Positions 48,480 to 60,766 of a stretch of 64,000 nucleotides of DNA are shown piece after piece. A program made the position numbers and the translations under genes. The notes under the pieces are model-generated. The model saw only the letters and a program-made list of their open reading frames with translations. It did no database searches and was not told the DNA's origin. Origin of the DNA: Populus alba (taxonomy: Eukaryota > Streptophyta > Magnoliopsida > Malpighiales > Salicaceae); contig NC_133300.1 of NCBI RefSeq assembly GCF_005239225.2, positions 1,703,875 through 1,767,874 on the forward strand. Reading direction: 5' to 3'. Numbering within the stretch: the stretch's first letter is position 1; each line of letters starts with the position of its first letter.

Positions 48480-49640
48480 TGAACCTTCTTAAAAGGGATT
48501 ATTGTAAGCTTAAAGATCTGGTGAAGATTTCTTTTTTGGTGATCCTTGGTCACATGAAATTTAGTGAATCTTTTTTTAAAAAAGAGGATCTTTATGAGCT
48601 TAAAGATTAGATGGTAATTCCCAGTTATATAAGATTTGTTGAATCTTTTAGAAAGGGGATCTCAGTAGGATTAAAGATGAGGTGATGATCTTTTTAGGTG
48701 ATCCATGGTGACATGAAATTTGGTGAATCTTTTAAAAAAGGATCCCTTCGAAACTTGAAACTTTGGTGAATCATTGAGGACACTACCAGAAAATCGATAA
48801 ATAAAAACGAAAATACCGAAGGAATATTTCTGTCGGTAAATTTCAGAGGGATTCTACCAACGAAAATATAGTGGGAAAAAATTAATATGCTTTACAAAAA
48901 AAAAAAAAAAAATCTCTCCTTAGCTTCACTTGCAACTACATTAAAGTAAAATTTTTCTTCTTTTTTCATGATTTTGTTCACTATATATTTTTTTTTTTAT
49001 TTTAATTGTTTTTGTTCTTAATAATTGTATAAATGTTGTTGTGAGATTTTTGTTTTCATATGAGATCAATTTTTAGTTGATTTATTTATAAGATTTTTAA
49101 ATTTTTAGCAATTGCAACTTCATTTTTTTCATATGATTTTTTTTAGTTGAATTTTTTTTTTCATTTTATTTATTTGTTGCAAATTTGTTTGAGTTGATTT
49201 TTTTTTCCAAGCATTTTGAGTATATATTATAGAGTGTTGATTTATGTTAATTCAATTATTTCATAAATTTATAAAATGATTTTTTTTAAAATGTTTTTAA
49301 ACAATTACCGAAGGAAATTCCATCGGTAAATCCGTTGGTAATCAAAAAATATTATTACCGACTCTTTTCCATTAGTAAATCCATCGGTAATAATATTTTT
49401 TTATTACCAATAGATTTACCGACGGATAAAAAATTACCGATGAAAGATTCACCGGCAGAGCATTTCCGTCTGTGATTTTGTTGGTAAATTAATTACCGAC
49501 ATAATATGTCTCTTACGCCGACGGAAAAATTCTGTCGGTAAAACTGTTAAATCTTGTAGTGGGACTTGAACTTTGGTGAATCCTTTTGAAGGATCTTTGA
49601 AATCTTGGAGCTTTAAGTACACTTGAATAAACAAATGGTT
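48480..49640. repeat. Degenerate tandem repeat (GGTGATC / GGTGAATC units), split by a CACTA MITE
   Basis: Units of about 80-110 bases share TTAAAGAT-TGGTGA, GGTGATCC-TGGT-ACATGAAATTT-GTGAATCTTTT and AGGATC. The array is cut at 48,780 and resumes at 49,562 with ACTTGAACTTTGGTGAATCC. It lies to the right of an Ogre-like LTR, in the same relative place as the hairpin arrays at 59.9-61.5 kb, so it may be the equivalent 3' region of a related element. Confidence 0.55.
48781..49561. mobile_element. Non-autonomous CACTA element (781 bp) with GGA target duplication
   Basis: Starts CACTACCAGAAAATCG and ends AAATCTTGTAGTG. GGA stands on both sides (48,778-48,780 and 49,562-49,564), the 3-bp duplication typical of CACTA. 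Both subterminal regions are rich in CCGACGGA, TCGGTAA and ACCGAAGG motifs in both orientations. The interior is T-rich and encodes nothing. Confidence 0.88.
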
Positions 49641-49697
49641 GGTAAGTATTGCTCTGGACTTTCAAAATAAAAATTTTACCCTTTTTTTTTTTTGTAG

Positions 49698-50795
49698 GAA
49701 TGGCTTCTACCCAAAGTAAAGTCTAAGATTGTCATTAATCATTCGCATCCATTTAATGGATGGATTGTTGATGCTAAAGATTTTAGCCAAATGAAAAAAT
49801 ACATTTACTTTTCAGGAATTGATGTGAAATACCATCATACTAGCAAAATGGTGTAGCTTAGACTTGCGGTACATAAGCTCATGACAGGTTCTTGCGATGT
49901 CAAAGGGATAACTCCATTTTCAAAATTAAATATGAAGACCATTCGTGTGTATCCAACGAAGAAACAAATGGTGTCTAGTGATGTTATTGTGTCAGATCAT
50001 CAACTATCTTTATGTTTTCCTTCCCACCATAATAATGAGCAGGATGCTCTACAGGCTTATGTTGCAAACTTTATCAACAAAAGAAAAGTTATGTGGGGAA
50101 ATAAACTTGATTCACAAGAAGGAATCCAGTAACTTAGAGGATTTTGTGACTGGTCTATAGAAGCCTACCAGGTGTTGTTGAAGAAAAAGAACAACAAATT
50201 GGCATATGCAGTTCATTCAGCCTCTTTTGATTATATATCATCGTCCGAATAATATGTATCATGCATTGATAGAGACTTGGTGTCCTGTTAAGAACACCTT
50301 CTTGATTTTAAAGGGTGAAATTGGGATTTCAATTTGGGAAATATGCAACATCACTAGCTTATCTAGTTTGAGAGAGTACTATGAAGAGGCTGTCCCCAGT
50401 TTTAAAGAGTTCTTGTATGTTGAAGGCGAGTCTTCATTGCTTAGGACTTACCTTTATTTATTCTGAGCTTTTGCTTTGATCGCACGAGAAATAAAGAATT
50501 CTGATAGAGTCTATCATGTGGCCTAATTTTTTGTTTGATTATGAATCATTCATGTCGAATCCTTATTTGTCACTAGAGTACAAATGTATTGCAAAGCCAA
50601 AATGTGATGCACGTGGGAAGCAAAAAGAGTCTCATGATATAAAAAGACATTTTGAAGATATCTCTTATCATACAAGGCACCTAAAAGGATCTACACGAAT
50701 AGAAGATCCATTCACTCTCTTAGACTTTGATTGGGCACCTGAAGATTGCAAGGAGTTAAAACTTGTTGCCTACTTGAGTCTTTGGCTTTGTTGAT
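49698..50795 (+). pseudogene. Decayed ORF, possibly plant mobile domain (aminotransferase-like) type
   Basis: A splice acceptor (T12-GTAG) leads into coding-like frames: WIVDAKDFSQMKKYIYFSGI, MKTIRVYPTKKQMVSSDVIV, then after a frameshift ALIETWCPVKNTFLILKGEI and ICNITSLSSLREYYEEAVPS, then DFDWAPEDCKEL. The ETWCP-T-GE-IS-W order resembles the plant mobile domain found in transposon-linked proteins, but I am not certain. Stops and shifts show that it is not functional. Confidence 0.5.
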
Positions 50796-50921
50796 TTCTA
50801 CTTCCTCAGAATGAGGATTTCATTCATGTTGGCATAATAAAGGCTGCTTCAAATATGGCGAGAAATCAACATGAATAAACAAATATTCATGCAAAAGCTG
50901 ATACACATTTTTGATTTCATT

Positions 50922-53896
50922 CATTTTTGTTTTGGTGTGTTTTTATAATGTAGATAAAGTCTTGAAAATAAATACATTATTAAGGTAAGCATTTTTCATT
51001 CCTAAAGTTTATAGTTTTTTTTTTAATTTGTTCAATATATTTTATTGTTTGTATTGCCATAATAATTGAATACTTTTTGAATTTTTATTGTTATTGTTGA
51101 TTTTATTTTTTTTATATTTTCTTTGTTTTAGCTATTGTTATTTTTGTTGTGTTTTTGGTTTTAGTGTATTTTTATAATGTAGATAAAGTCTTGAAATAAA
51201 CACATTATTAAAGTAAGCATTTTTCATTCCTAAAGTCTATAGTTTTTTTTTTTTTTTGATTTGTTCAATATATTTTATTGTTTGTATTGCTATAATAATT
51301 GAATACTTTGTTGAATTTTAATTGTTATTGTGGAATTTACCATGTAATTAGTAATTGAATATAGAGGAATAAATTTAATTATTTTATCTCAATTTTACTC
51401 TATTATTGCATGATATGTGTTTAATTATTTCCATTAATTTTAATTGTTATTTGTATAGATGTTAGGTTATATACAAGATTTTTGAATGGGGTCAATTGTT
51501 TATGGCTATTGTCAATATTTGTAGGTTTGAAAATTTTGGGTAATCTTCAGTATAAGGGAGATGCTGCCAATTTTTTTTTAACAATTGAATTTAATTATAT
51601 AATGATTCGTATAAAATTATATAGATGCATAGACCGAAATCAATAACTCGTCACTCATATAGGGTCGCAGCTAATTCTTCTAGCAGTGAGGATGACATGT
51701 CCTTAGGTGTCAATCAAGAAGAGGCACCTGTGCCGTCTACCAATGCTACCTCTTCCAACACGGTTTCATAGCGTAGAGGCGATGTGCCTTCACAGCAGAA
51801 TCAATTAACCCACAAGTACGAGGCACATTGGAAGGACGGCCTTTCAATGTAAGTTTGTTTCGGTTTTATTTTTTTGTTTTAATTATAACATAATTTATGA
51901 ACAACTAATCAATATTTCATTAATTTATTTTATTTTTAGATTCACAAACATTGAGGCCGACCGAGTAATATCATCGACATTTAAATCATTCATAGAGATT
52001 CTATTATTTCAAATGAGTTAGTTTATCCTGACATCCTGAATGGATACCAAATATCGATGCATGGTTTGACAAAATTGAGGTTGGTGTTAATTTCTAATTT
52101 CCAACTTATTTTTAATAAATTATTAATATAATTGTAAATAAATTATTATTTTTATTTTAAATAAATTATTTATACACAACACAAATTCGAGTGGGACAAC
52201 ACACTTGACAATGTTGTGAGGAAGGTGTGGAAAAATCACACAGCAACTAGGTAACATCGAAAACAATATGATAATTTAAAAAAAAAATGTTCAAAATCTA
52301 ATTTCTCACTATGAAAGTAAGTTGCGTGATTTTTGGTATGAAGCACAAAATAAGGCAAAAAAAAAAAAACGTGAGAGATAACGGTCTTCAAGGCTAGAAC
52401 GATGTGACGGTTTGGAGGGATTTCAAACCGCTATACATCTCGGCAGATATATGGTCACAATATATTGAGCATGTGACATCTGAGCAGTTCACACGATGCT
52501 CACAGTCTGGTGCTAGCAACCGGAACCGACAAATTCATGGTTTGATGACAACATACACTGGCGGCTCCACTCTGTTTGCTGCACATGCGAAATGGATGGT
52601 AAGGTTAATTTAAATGAAATATATCATTAAATAATTTGTTGTTACTTAATTAATTTTTTTCCTTACAGGTTACGTCTCTTGGACATAAGCCGAGCCTAAT
52701 GGAGCTGTTTGTAGAGATGCACATGCGGAGTCAAGACTGCTAAAAAGGGGTGCAATAGTTTGTTGACAACCATGCTCAACACTTTGTGGTATGTTCGTTT
52801 AACCATTTTATTTTGTAAGTTTTTATTTTTATTAAAGTGAATATGATGATTTCTTTTTTTATTTTCTGGAGACCTATAATAGCCAGTTGAGGGGGAGATA
52901 TAATAGCCATCCGGATTTCGATCCAGATTTGTGGATGGAGGTAGGATCATCTGGTGGACCTGATAAAAGTTAGTATACGGGCTCACCAACTCTACGTCCG
53001 AGAACTTGCAGGTGGCCAGTAGTGTCTCAATCGTTGGGAGCTCTCAATCAGTATCGAGCACCCAATTTAAGGAGTTCGTGGCCTTGTAGCAACACATGGC
53101 TCATCTCTCCGAAAAACATAAGCAACTATCGGTGAATTATGAATAAAACACGACTCATCTCACCGAGAAATACGAGCAACTCTCAGCGAATTATAAACAA
53201 CTTCGCCAAATGGTCATGAACATGGCATCACAGAGTGGTGATATCCTTTTTGGTTATATGGTCCCAAGAACAACCAGCCTCCTCCTTGTCCTCCTCCAGC
53301 CTCATCATTGTGTTAATTTAATATTTTTTTGGAAACATATTCAATTTGTAATGAATATTATTTAACTTTTTATTATTATTATTATTTATCTTTAATAAAA
53401 TTTTATTTGTGTAATGGTTTTTTTTACTATTAATTTATATATTATTTATTCTAAAATAATTTTTTTTAAATAAATTTAAAAATACCCACCGATGGATTTA
53501 TAAACAAAATGTATCCATCGGCATTTTACAAAGAGTTGAAACATATTTACTAAAAACGCCACAATCACCGACATGTTCATAGACGAATAGAGTTCACCAG
53601 CATTTTACTGAGAGCTGAAAAATATTTACTAAATATGCCACCATCGTTGACGGAATACATTCCTTGTTATATTTCCAGCGGGAATTTTTTTTTGCGTGCA
53701 TTTTCTGTCTATAAAACCATTAGCAAATTTTTTTTTTTTACAGACAGAGTTAGCAATGGAATGTGGGATTACCAATGAAAGGGATGCTGACAGACACTTT
53801 TCGTATGTGATTTGGTTGGTAAAAAATTTACCGACGGAGTCTAAATCTCACATTGATGAAAAGTGTTCATCGGTAAAACTGTAAAATCTTGTAGTG
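50922..53896 (+). mobile_element. CACTA element, right half only (duplicate)
   Basis: Same content as 37,313-40,240, including the Transposase_24-like pieces (MTVWRDFKPLYISADIWSQY at 52,404) and the right terminus AATCTTGTAGTG ending 53,896, followed by AAT as in copy A. No left terminus, because the duplication break lies inside. Confidence 0.85.
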
Positions 53897-54542
53897 AATG
53901 AAGATAAAATAAAAAAATAATTGCACCATAACTAAAACAATCAAGATAAAGTGAAAAAATAACCGCACCATAACTCTTAAGAATATATTACTACATATAT
54001 TTATGAACTTGTGATCCAAATTTTAATGCAGGTCCATATTAACCCGAATTACATGTAATTGTAATTTTTCTTAAATCCAACTCAAATAAAAACAAAAGAT
54101 TTAATTAGGTTCTGTTTGCAAATATCCCGGGCGGGCCCTAAGACATCGGGATTGGTCCATATTAACTCAATTAGGTGTAATTTCATGAGCGGTGGGTTAA
54201 TTAAATGTTGTCAAATCATTCACAATTATGGGAGTGGTGGGTACATGTATCATTCATTATTTTTTAAATTATATTTATTTGAAAATATATAAAAATAATA
54301 ATATTTTTATTTTAAAAGAAATTTATGTCAATTATTTGGCATCTTCGCATACACTATTTGCAATGCATTTCCAAACAGCTGTAATGATGATGATCGTTTC
54401 TGCATTTGAATATTTACTCTGTCTAAGGAATTAAAGTTCGTGCCAAACCACAATAGTTACGTAGTATAAAGAACCCGAAGGGCTAAAGCCTAATTGGCTT
54501 CAAATATACAGCAAAAGTTATTGAAAACAAAACGAAAACGGT

Positions 54543-56527
54543 ATGGAGAAAGAAGAAGACGCTTTAGAGCCCGTGAGTCCTACTGGACAGTACTTCAACA
54601 GCTTGGCTCTAAACCTCTCCGTTCTTGGTGTTTTGGAGACTGAAGTTCCCATTGATGACTCAAAAACAATCCCTTTGGTCAGGGATGTTTTTCTCCCCAT
54701 CAACCCACGTTTCTCTTCCATCATGGTACTCTCACTCCCCCCCCCCCCCCCCGTGAGTCCTCTGTTAAGTGTATGAACATGTGTCTCATTACTTTTTTTC
54801 TTCTTTACGGGAAAAAGCTCCATTTTTTGTCTGTTCGAAGACATGCTGCAGTACTATATCTTTTTCAGTAAAATTCTGTTTTTTATACTGTAGAAAGAGA
54901 TATAGCAGATATGTTTCTTAATTTTTTTCTTCTTTGGATGAGTAATCTTTGATTCAAATAGTGAAAGTGTGGATGCAGCTTATTGATGAGAATGGAGAAA
55001 AAAGATGGAAGAAGGTGGAAGTAAAGCTCAAAGACCATGTTTATATCCCCATTTTCCCAGAAGAAATGTCACCACAATTTTATGACGACTACTTCGAAGA
55101 TTACTTATCAAAACTATCAACGTTACAACTTCCACAAAGCCAACCCTTATGGGAAATTCATTTAATAAAATACCCCACAAGTAATGCAGCAGGCACTGTA
55201 ATATTCAAGATCCACCATGCAATTGGAGATGGTTACTCTCTTATGGGGGCTCTTCTTTCATGTCTACAGAGAGCTGATAACCCTTCTCTTCCCTTGACAT
55301 TTCCTTCTGTCCAACCACGCGTAGACACATCTGGTGATCATCGTACCATCTGGCTCTTACTTAATTTCAAGTACTATTTAGTTGTTTTTCTTAAGAAATA
55401 ATTAGGTGATTATTTTTTTGTTCGGTTTGAGTTTACCTATAATTAAAAATAACCAAATTAAAATTTTGTAAAATATAAAAAAAAAATACCAATCCGAACC
55501 GAAACCGATTCCAACCAATCAGTTTTGATTTGGTTTGATTATTTTATATTAAAAATCAAAATTCAACCCATTGGTTTCGGTTCGGTTCGTTATTTTATAC
55601 TAAAAATAAAAAAACTACATTGTTTTTTGGGCCTTTTTTTTACTTTCTAATGGGTTTTATGATGAGCTTGGTTTCTATTCGGTTATTTTATATTTTTTAA
55701 CTAAATTGGTTCGGTTTGATTGAGGTTTTTCGGTTTCAAGCTTGTGAAACCGAAACCAAACTGAATCAAATATCTTTTGAAATATTTTAATTGGTTTAAT
55801 CAGTTTTTTTATGGTTCAATTTTTTTATTATTTTTCAATTTAAACGGTTTTTTTAATTTTTTGCAAACCCTTACAAATAATAATATTTTTTGCAACCCTT
55901 TTGTTTTCTTCACATGAAAATCTTAGCTTATCCATGCATATATCATCCTATCTCCTTACCAAATTACATGAAGATTTTTAGGCAAAATAAGTCCAAATTT
56001 TATTTTGTTGAAATTACATCCTATCTCCTTACCAAATCTTAGCTTATCCATGATAATTTTAACACAAGGGATGGCTAATGATTGAAGAGACAATCCTTCC
56101 CTTTTATTTTGTTCTTATCTCTCTACTTACATCATCAAGTTCTTAATTTGGTTTTCTTGATATATATCAGACAATAAATGATGTTATTACTGGATCAATT
56201 TTCTTGGGAACACGCTTATACATGCAAGAAATGAGCAAAGGGTCAAGCGATCATTCAAATTGTACAGCATTAGTGCTGCTTAATACAAGAATGTTTCGTA
56301 GTTACCAGTCAATTCAAGAAATGGTAAAACCCAAAGCAGAATCACCATGGGGCAACCATTTTGCCTTCTTGCATGTCCAATTACCTGAGTTGGTGGCCAG
56401 TACGGAGTTAAATCCAATAGAATTTGTCAGGAAAGCTCAGCAAATCATCAAGCGAAAGAGAAGCTCTTTGGCTGTCTATCTCACTGCTGCATTCGTTGAG
56501 ATCGTGAAGAAATTAAAAGGACATGAG
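54543..56527 (+). pseudogene. WSD1-like gene, second copy, truncated
   Basis: Exon 1 (54,543-54,725), the first part of exon 2 (54,979-55,350) and exon 3 (56,171-56,527) match copy A almost exactly, and HHAIGDG is kept. After CATCGTACCATC (55,350) the bases matching 41,693-41,901 are gone, replaced by about five bases. This removes 68 codons and the exon 2 splice donor; read-through ends at a stop 17 codons later. Exon 3 has an Arg-to-Pro change (ESPWGN). Exons 4 and 5 are not in the window; the Ogre-like element begins before them. Confidence 0.92.
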
Positions 56528-57087
56528 GTATGCTAGCTTCTCTAAAGGTCTCTACAACAAAATTGAATTTCAGTAGCATCTTGTAAGTAAATATTAGGAT
56601 GAAATTTAAAGTAATTGCATATAGGGAGTATTATAAAATGTAACTATATAGAAAATATTGTAGTCATACTCTTGTGTGGTAATTTTTATCATTTTTATTG
56701 TATATTACCCTACACATATATACAGAAAAGGTTGGCTATTCAATATGTTAAGTTTTCTAATTATTTTCAACTGAAAGTTAAAATGATATCAATTTTAGAT
56801 ATTTATAGATATTAAGTGGATCTAAAATCATTTATACTAAATTAATGCCTCTAAAATTAGAACTCACATCTAGAGAACACTATTGTTACATCTATTGTCG
56901 GTAAATAAATATCGTTACATGTCATTAAAGATATATAATAATAACAATTATGTAGTAGGGTAATGCTACACAAATACACATTTTGAGACTTCAATTTTTT
57001 ATTCTTTTCATTCTCCTAGAATGCATGATGTAGTAATAACTTAAAAATGTATTAGGATCTATTTTTCACCGTCTTGCTCAAATAGAT

Positions 57088-59731
57088 TGTCACACCCCCT
57101 CAAAACATTTATAAAGGCACGACATCGGCTGGCGATTTTCGTTGTGTTCTAAGGATTTGGTTCTTTGGAGTCGCCACCTAGTATTTGGTCACTAGGAACC
57201 CTAACTGGTCTTTCAGAGATTCTAAGGCAAGGGACTGGTTGCGTAAAGGGAAGGTACTAGCACCCCTAATACGCCCTACCTAAGGTAAGCTGCTTGGTGT
57301 TTGGTTTGCTCCATAGTCTATGGTGTTGGTGTCTTCTAAACCCGTCAATTTATTTTAGATAGAAATCTAAGGAAATTCCATGTGCTATGAAAGTTCGTTT
57401 TTTCCTTTAGTATTTCAAAAGTCGGTGACTCGTAAACCGTGGAGAAAAAAAAATTAAAATTTTAAAATGTTCTCGATCGCAACCAAAGCTTCTTTCAAAC
57501 ATGTGCGTTGATTTATTACTCCCGATAATATTTTGGATGTTCGTCCTTTTAAGGATTTCTTCATCCAAACATTAGCGGTGAACAATAACCACAACTTCTC
57601 CTCCCAAAATAAGATTTTTATAGTTTTTGGAATATTGGCCAATACCCTTTGGAGTTTTACAAACAGGTTGTAAAATCCACAAATGCAAGAAAATGATTTG
57701 TGTTTAAGAAATCCATGTGAAAACACATTTTCAAAACTTCCAATATTTTTTTTTATATATAAAAAGAACATTCAAAACATGTTAGTGTATTGGCCGTATG
57801 CATGAAAACAAAACATTTTTTTTTAGTAAACATTTTTTTTGACGAAAACCGGGTATTTTAATACCGAATTTGTATCTTTACAATATAAAAATACAAACCG
57901 GTATTGACCCAAAATACAATAATAAAATTACAGAAAAATCACAAATTCTTTGAAATAATTTTTTTTGAAGAATTTTTATTTTTTTATTTTTTTTTAGGGC
58001 TGACCCAGCGGGGCCCACATGGCTGGGCTGAACCCAGCAGGCCTCATGTGAACAGTGAAATAAATATGATGTGAACAGTGAAATAGCATTTCACTGTTCA
58101 CGTGAATTATATGTGATGTGAACAGTGAATTAACATTTCACTGTTCAAGTGAATTATATTTCACTTCAACAGTGAAATGCAAGGAAATGGTGCATGCACA
58201 GCGACGAAGGGGGTGCAAACCTGGTGGCAGAAATGATGTTGAAGACGATGGCGAACACTCCCAGTGATGCTGGTGGCGGTGGACAGGAAGCCAATGGGGG
58301 CTCACGATGGTTCTGACGGTGGCAGTGGTTGGGAAGCTCGATGACAGCAGCTGTTTTCTCTTCTTCTTCCCCTTTACAGAGGCGTTGCTTCTTCTCTTGG
58401 TTTCCCTCAGTCAGCAATGTTCTTCCCTCTCTATGGCAGCTTTGTGGAGGCGCTGGTAGTGGTGGCTGGGGAGTGACTTGGACGGTGGTCGGTGACTGTG
58501 GAGTGCGGTGTTCAGCCCTTCCTCCTTTTCTTCTCTGTGTTCCTCTTCAGCTATGTTCTCCTCTGCTTCCCTTTTCTCCTTCTGCTCCCAACTGTGCTGT
58601 TGTCGACTAGGAAGATAGTGGTAGCTGGCGGTGATGGCTTTGTTCTTCTTCTTCTCGCAGCAGAGGCGCGGGTTGCTGCCTTTTCTTCAATGGTGCTGCT
58701 ACGTCTGGGGAGAAGATGATGCAACCACCGTGTGTGACGTTTTAGTGGCTTCTTGAGGTGGAGATGTTGGTGAGAAAACGAGTGATGATGGTGGTGGTTG
58801 ATGAGGGCCAACGGCGGAGAGGGAAAGAGAAAAAGAGGCTGATTGCAGGAAAACTGGGCAGTAATGGCTGATTTTCGTCCGACTTTGTGTGTTCTTTTCT
58901 CCCCCCTATAGGTCTTCAAAAGAGGTTCTATTTATAGGAAGTGGAAGAGGGCAATCTTGTATACGTTGGGGAAAAATTTCAGCCCTTGATTCAGCTGGGA
59001 AGCATCTCAATCGTTGGCTCAAAGTGTGCACCTCGAGCTGCCAAATTTGGCAGCTCAAGGCTGCGAACTGCCCGAGGTGGCCACTTTGAGCCACTCAACG
59101 GAGCCGTTTCATACTTTTTCGACCCGACCGGACCATTCTCCGGGATAAAGGGGTTGCATGTGAACATGTTGGTGTAAGGTTTGTCGGATTTGGAGGCCAC
59201 ACGAGCCGGAAAACTCGCTTGGAAAGCAGCCACTCAGGCAGCGTTTTGAGGAAGAAAGTGAACAGTAAATTAAGGCACATTTTCCAAATTGGTCCCTGGT
59301 TTCGGATTTTCTCAATTAAGTCCCTAATTGGCCCTTAAACTTCAATATTTATGCAATTAAGCCCCTGATTTGACTTAATAAATTCCTAAAAATCATAATT
59401 TGGCCCCAGAACTTTAATTTCTTCTAATTAAAGCCCAAATTGACTTAAAAAATCAATTTTCTTGCAATCAAATCCCCTATAAATCCAATAAAAAATCAAT
59501 TAAACCCATAAACAATCAAATTTGGGCTTCTCTCCTCAAAATTCAAAATTTCCTTCTCAATAGGGTTCTCATCCTTCAAGAATATATTGTCAAAAATCCA
59601 ATCTTTGTATCTTTATACTCCTTGACCAATTTTCTGACCATTTTCCGAGCTCTTCTGCCTCTTATCATTTTTCTAGCCTTCTTTGGCTATTTATTTTATT
59701 TTTCATGGGGACCCAAAAATGGGTTACAACA
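57088..59731 (-). mobile_element. Ogre-like gypsy element, 3' LTR (2.64 kb)
   Basis: Plus-strand ends are TGTCACACC (57,088) and GGGTTACAACA (59,731), so on the coding (minus) strand the LTR runs TGTTGTAACCC ... GGTGTGACA. Internal landmarks: GGAGTCGCCACCTAGTATTT (57,168), a hairpin cluster (58,071-58,147), a CT/GGTGGC-rich zone and AATTAAGTCCCTAATT lines. A polypurine tract lies just inside it on the minus strand, which makes this the 3' LTR of an element whose body continues right. Length and position fit the long LTRs of Ogre-type Ty3/gypsy elements. Open frames within 58.2-59.3 kb are not genes. Confidence 0.85.
58071..58147. repeat. Hairpin cluster in the LTR
   Basis: GTGAACAGTGAAAT (58,071-58,084) and ATTTCACTGTTCAC (58,088-58,101) form a perfect 14-bp stem with a 3-base loop. 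A second 11-bp stem follows (58,119-58,129 with 58,137-58,147). More half-copies of the same motif flank it. Confidence 0.9.
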
Positions 59732-59746
59732 GATGCCCCCTCTTTA
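59732..59746 (-). promoter_or_regulatory. Polypurine tract of the Ogre-like element
   Basis: The minus strand reads TAAAGAGGGGGCATC directly before the LTR start TGTTGTAACCC. This fixes both the orientation and the 3' LTR identity. Confidence 0.8.
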
Positions 59747-60052
59747 TAATACTTACGGAGCATGGGTTTTGCACAGTAAGTGTTATAAAGATAAACCCAC
59801 AACGGAACTCCCGAAACTGATCTGGTCGAAGCTTAATTGATCTGAAACCTTGTCTTTTGCAACAATCCTCTTTAGCCCAAAAACTATGATCCAAATTTAG
59901 TCATCTCGAGATCCTTATCCAGCGATCCTCTGAATTCTTACTTTAGTTTGATCAATATGGAAATCCATTCGAGATCCCATCTGGTGATCTCCTTTAACCT
60001 GGAACCCCATCTGGCGATTCCTTTACCCATAATCAATACAAAAAATGTGTGT

Positions 60053-60722
60053 ATGGTCTCATTATGATGGGTGACCTGCCCGATGGAAAAGGGAAAGAGT
60101 GGTCTCATTCTTTGGGTGACCTACCCAGAGGGAAGAATGGCCTCATTATTATGGGTGACCTACCCAGGTAAAAAAAATGGAGAATGGTCTCATTCTTATG
60201 GGTGACCTACCCAGAGAAATATGGTCTCATTGTGATGGGTGACCTGCCCAAGGAAAAAGGAAGAGTGGTCTTATTGTATGGGTGACGAACCCGAGAAAAA
60301 TGATGGTCTCATTGTATGGGTGACGAACCCAAGAAAAATGATGGTCATTGTATGGGTGACCTACCCAGGAAAAATGATGGTCTCATTGTATGGGTGACGA
60401 ACCCAAGAAAAATGATGTTGGTCTCATTGTATGGGTGACCTACCCAAGAAAAATGATGGTCTCATTGTATGGGTGACCGTCCCAAGAAAAATGCTGGTCT
60501 CATTGTATGGGTGACAAACCCAAGAAAAACAATGGTCTCATTGTATGGGTGACCGACCCAAGAAAAATAATGGTCTCATTGTATGGGTGACCGACCCAAG
60601 AAAAATGCTGGTCTCATTGTATGGGTGACGAACCCAAGAAAAACAATGGTCTCATTGTATGGGTGACCGACCCAAGAAAAATAATGGTCTCATTGTATGG
60701 GTGACCTACCCAGGGGGAAGAA
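60053..60722. repeat. ~35-40-bp tandem array, about 17 units, each with a short hairpin
   Basis: Each unit is TGGTCTCATTGTATGGGTGAC, two variable bases, then ACCCAAGAAAAA or a variant. TGGGT and ACCCA can pair around the five-base loop GACNN; the variable bases (CT, GA, CG, AA) fall mostly in the loop. Early units are longer and more diverged, later ones more uniform, as if spreading from one side. It lies in the 3' untranslated region of the Ogre-like element. Confidence 0.93.
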
Positions 60723-60766
60723 TTCTTAGTAAACTCCAATGCTTTTCTAAGAAATGGTTTCAATAT

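Larger units (their letters stand above)
50922..57087. repeat. Segmental duplication, copy B
   Basis: Second copy of 37,313-43,646. It starts at TTTGTTTTGGTGTG in the middle of the CACTA element, so that element's left half is absent. It ends at CAAATAGAT (57,087), where the Ogre-like LTR begins. Differences from copy A are mostly single substitutions, short-repeat lengths and one 209-bp deletion in the gene. Confidence 0.92.

Noticed and set aside
58166..59315. Dense cluster of open frames on both strands
   Set aside because: Lies wholly inside the Ogre-like LTR; no domain recognised and frames overlap in all phases.
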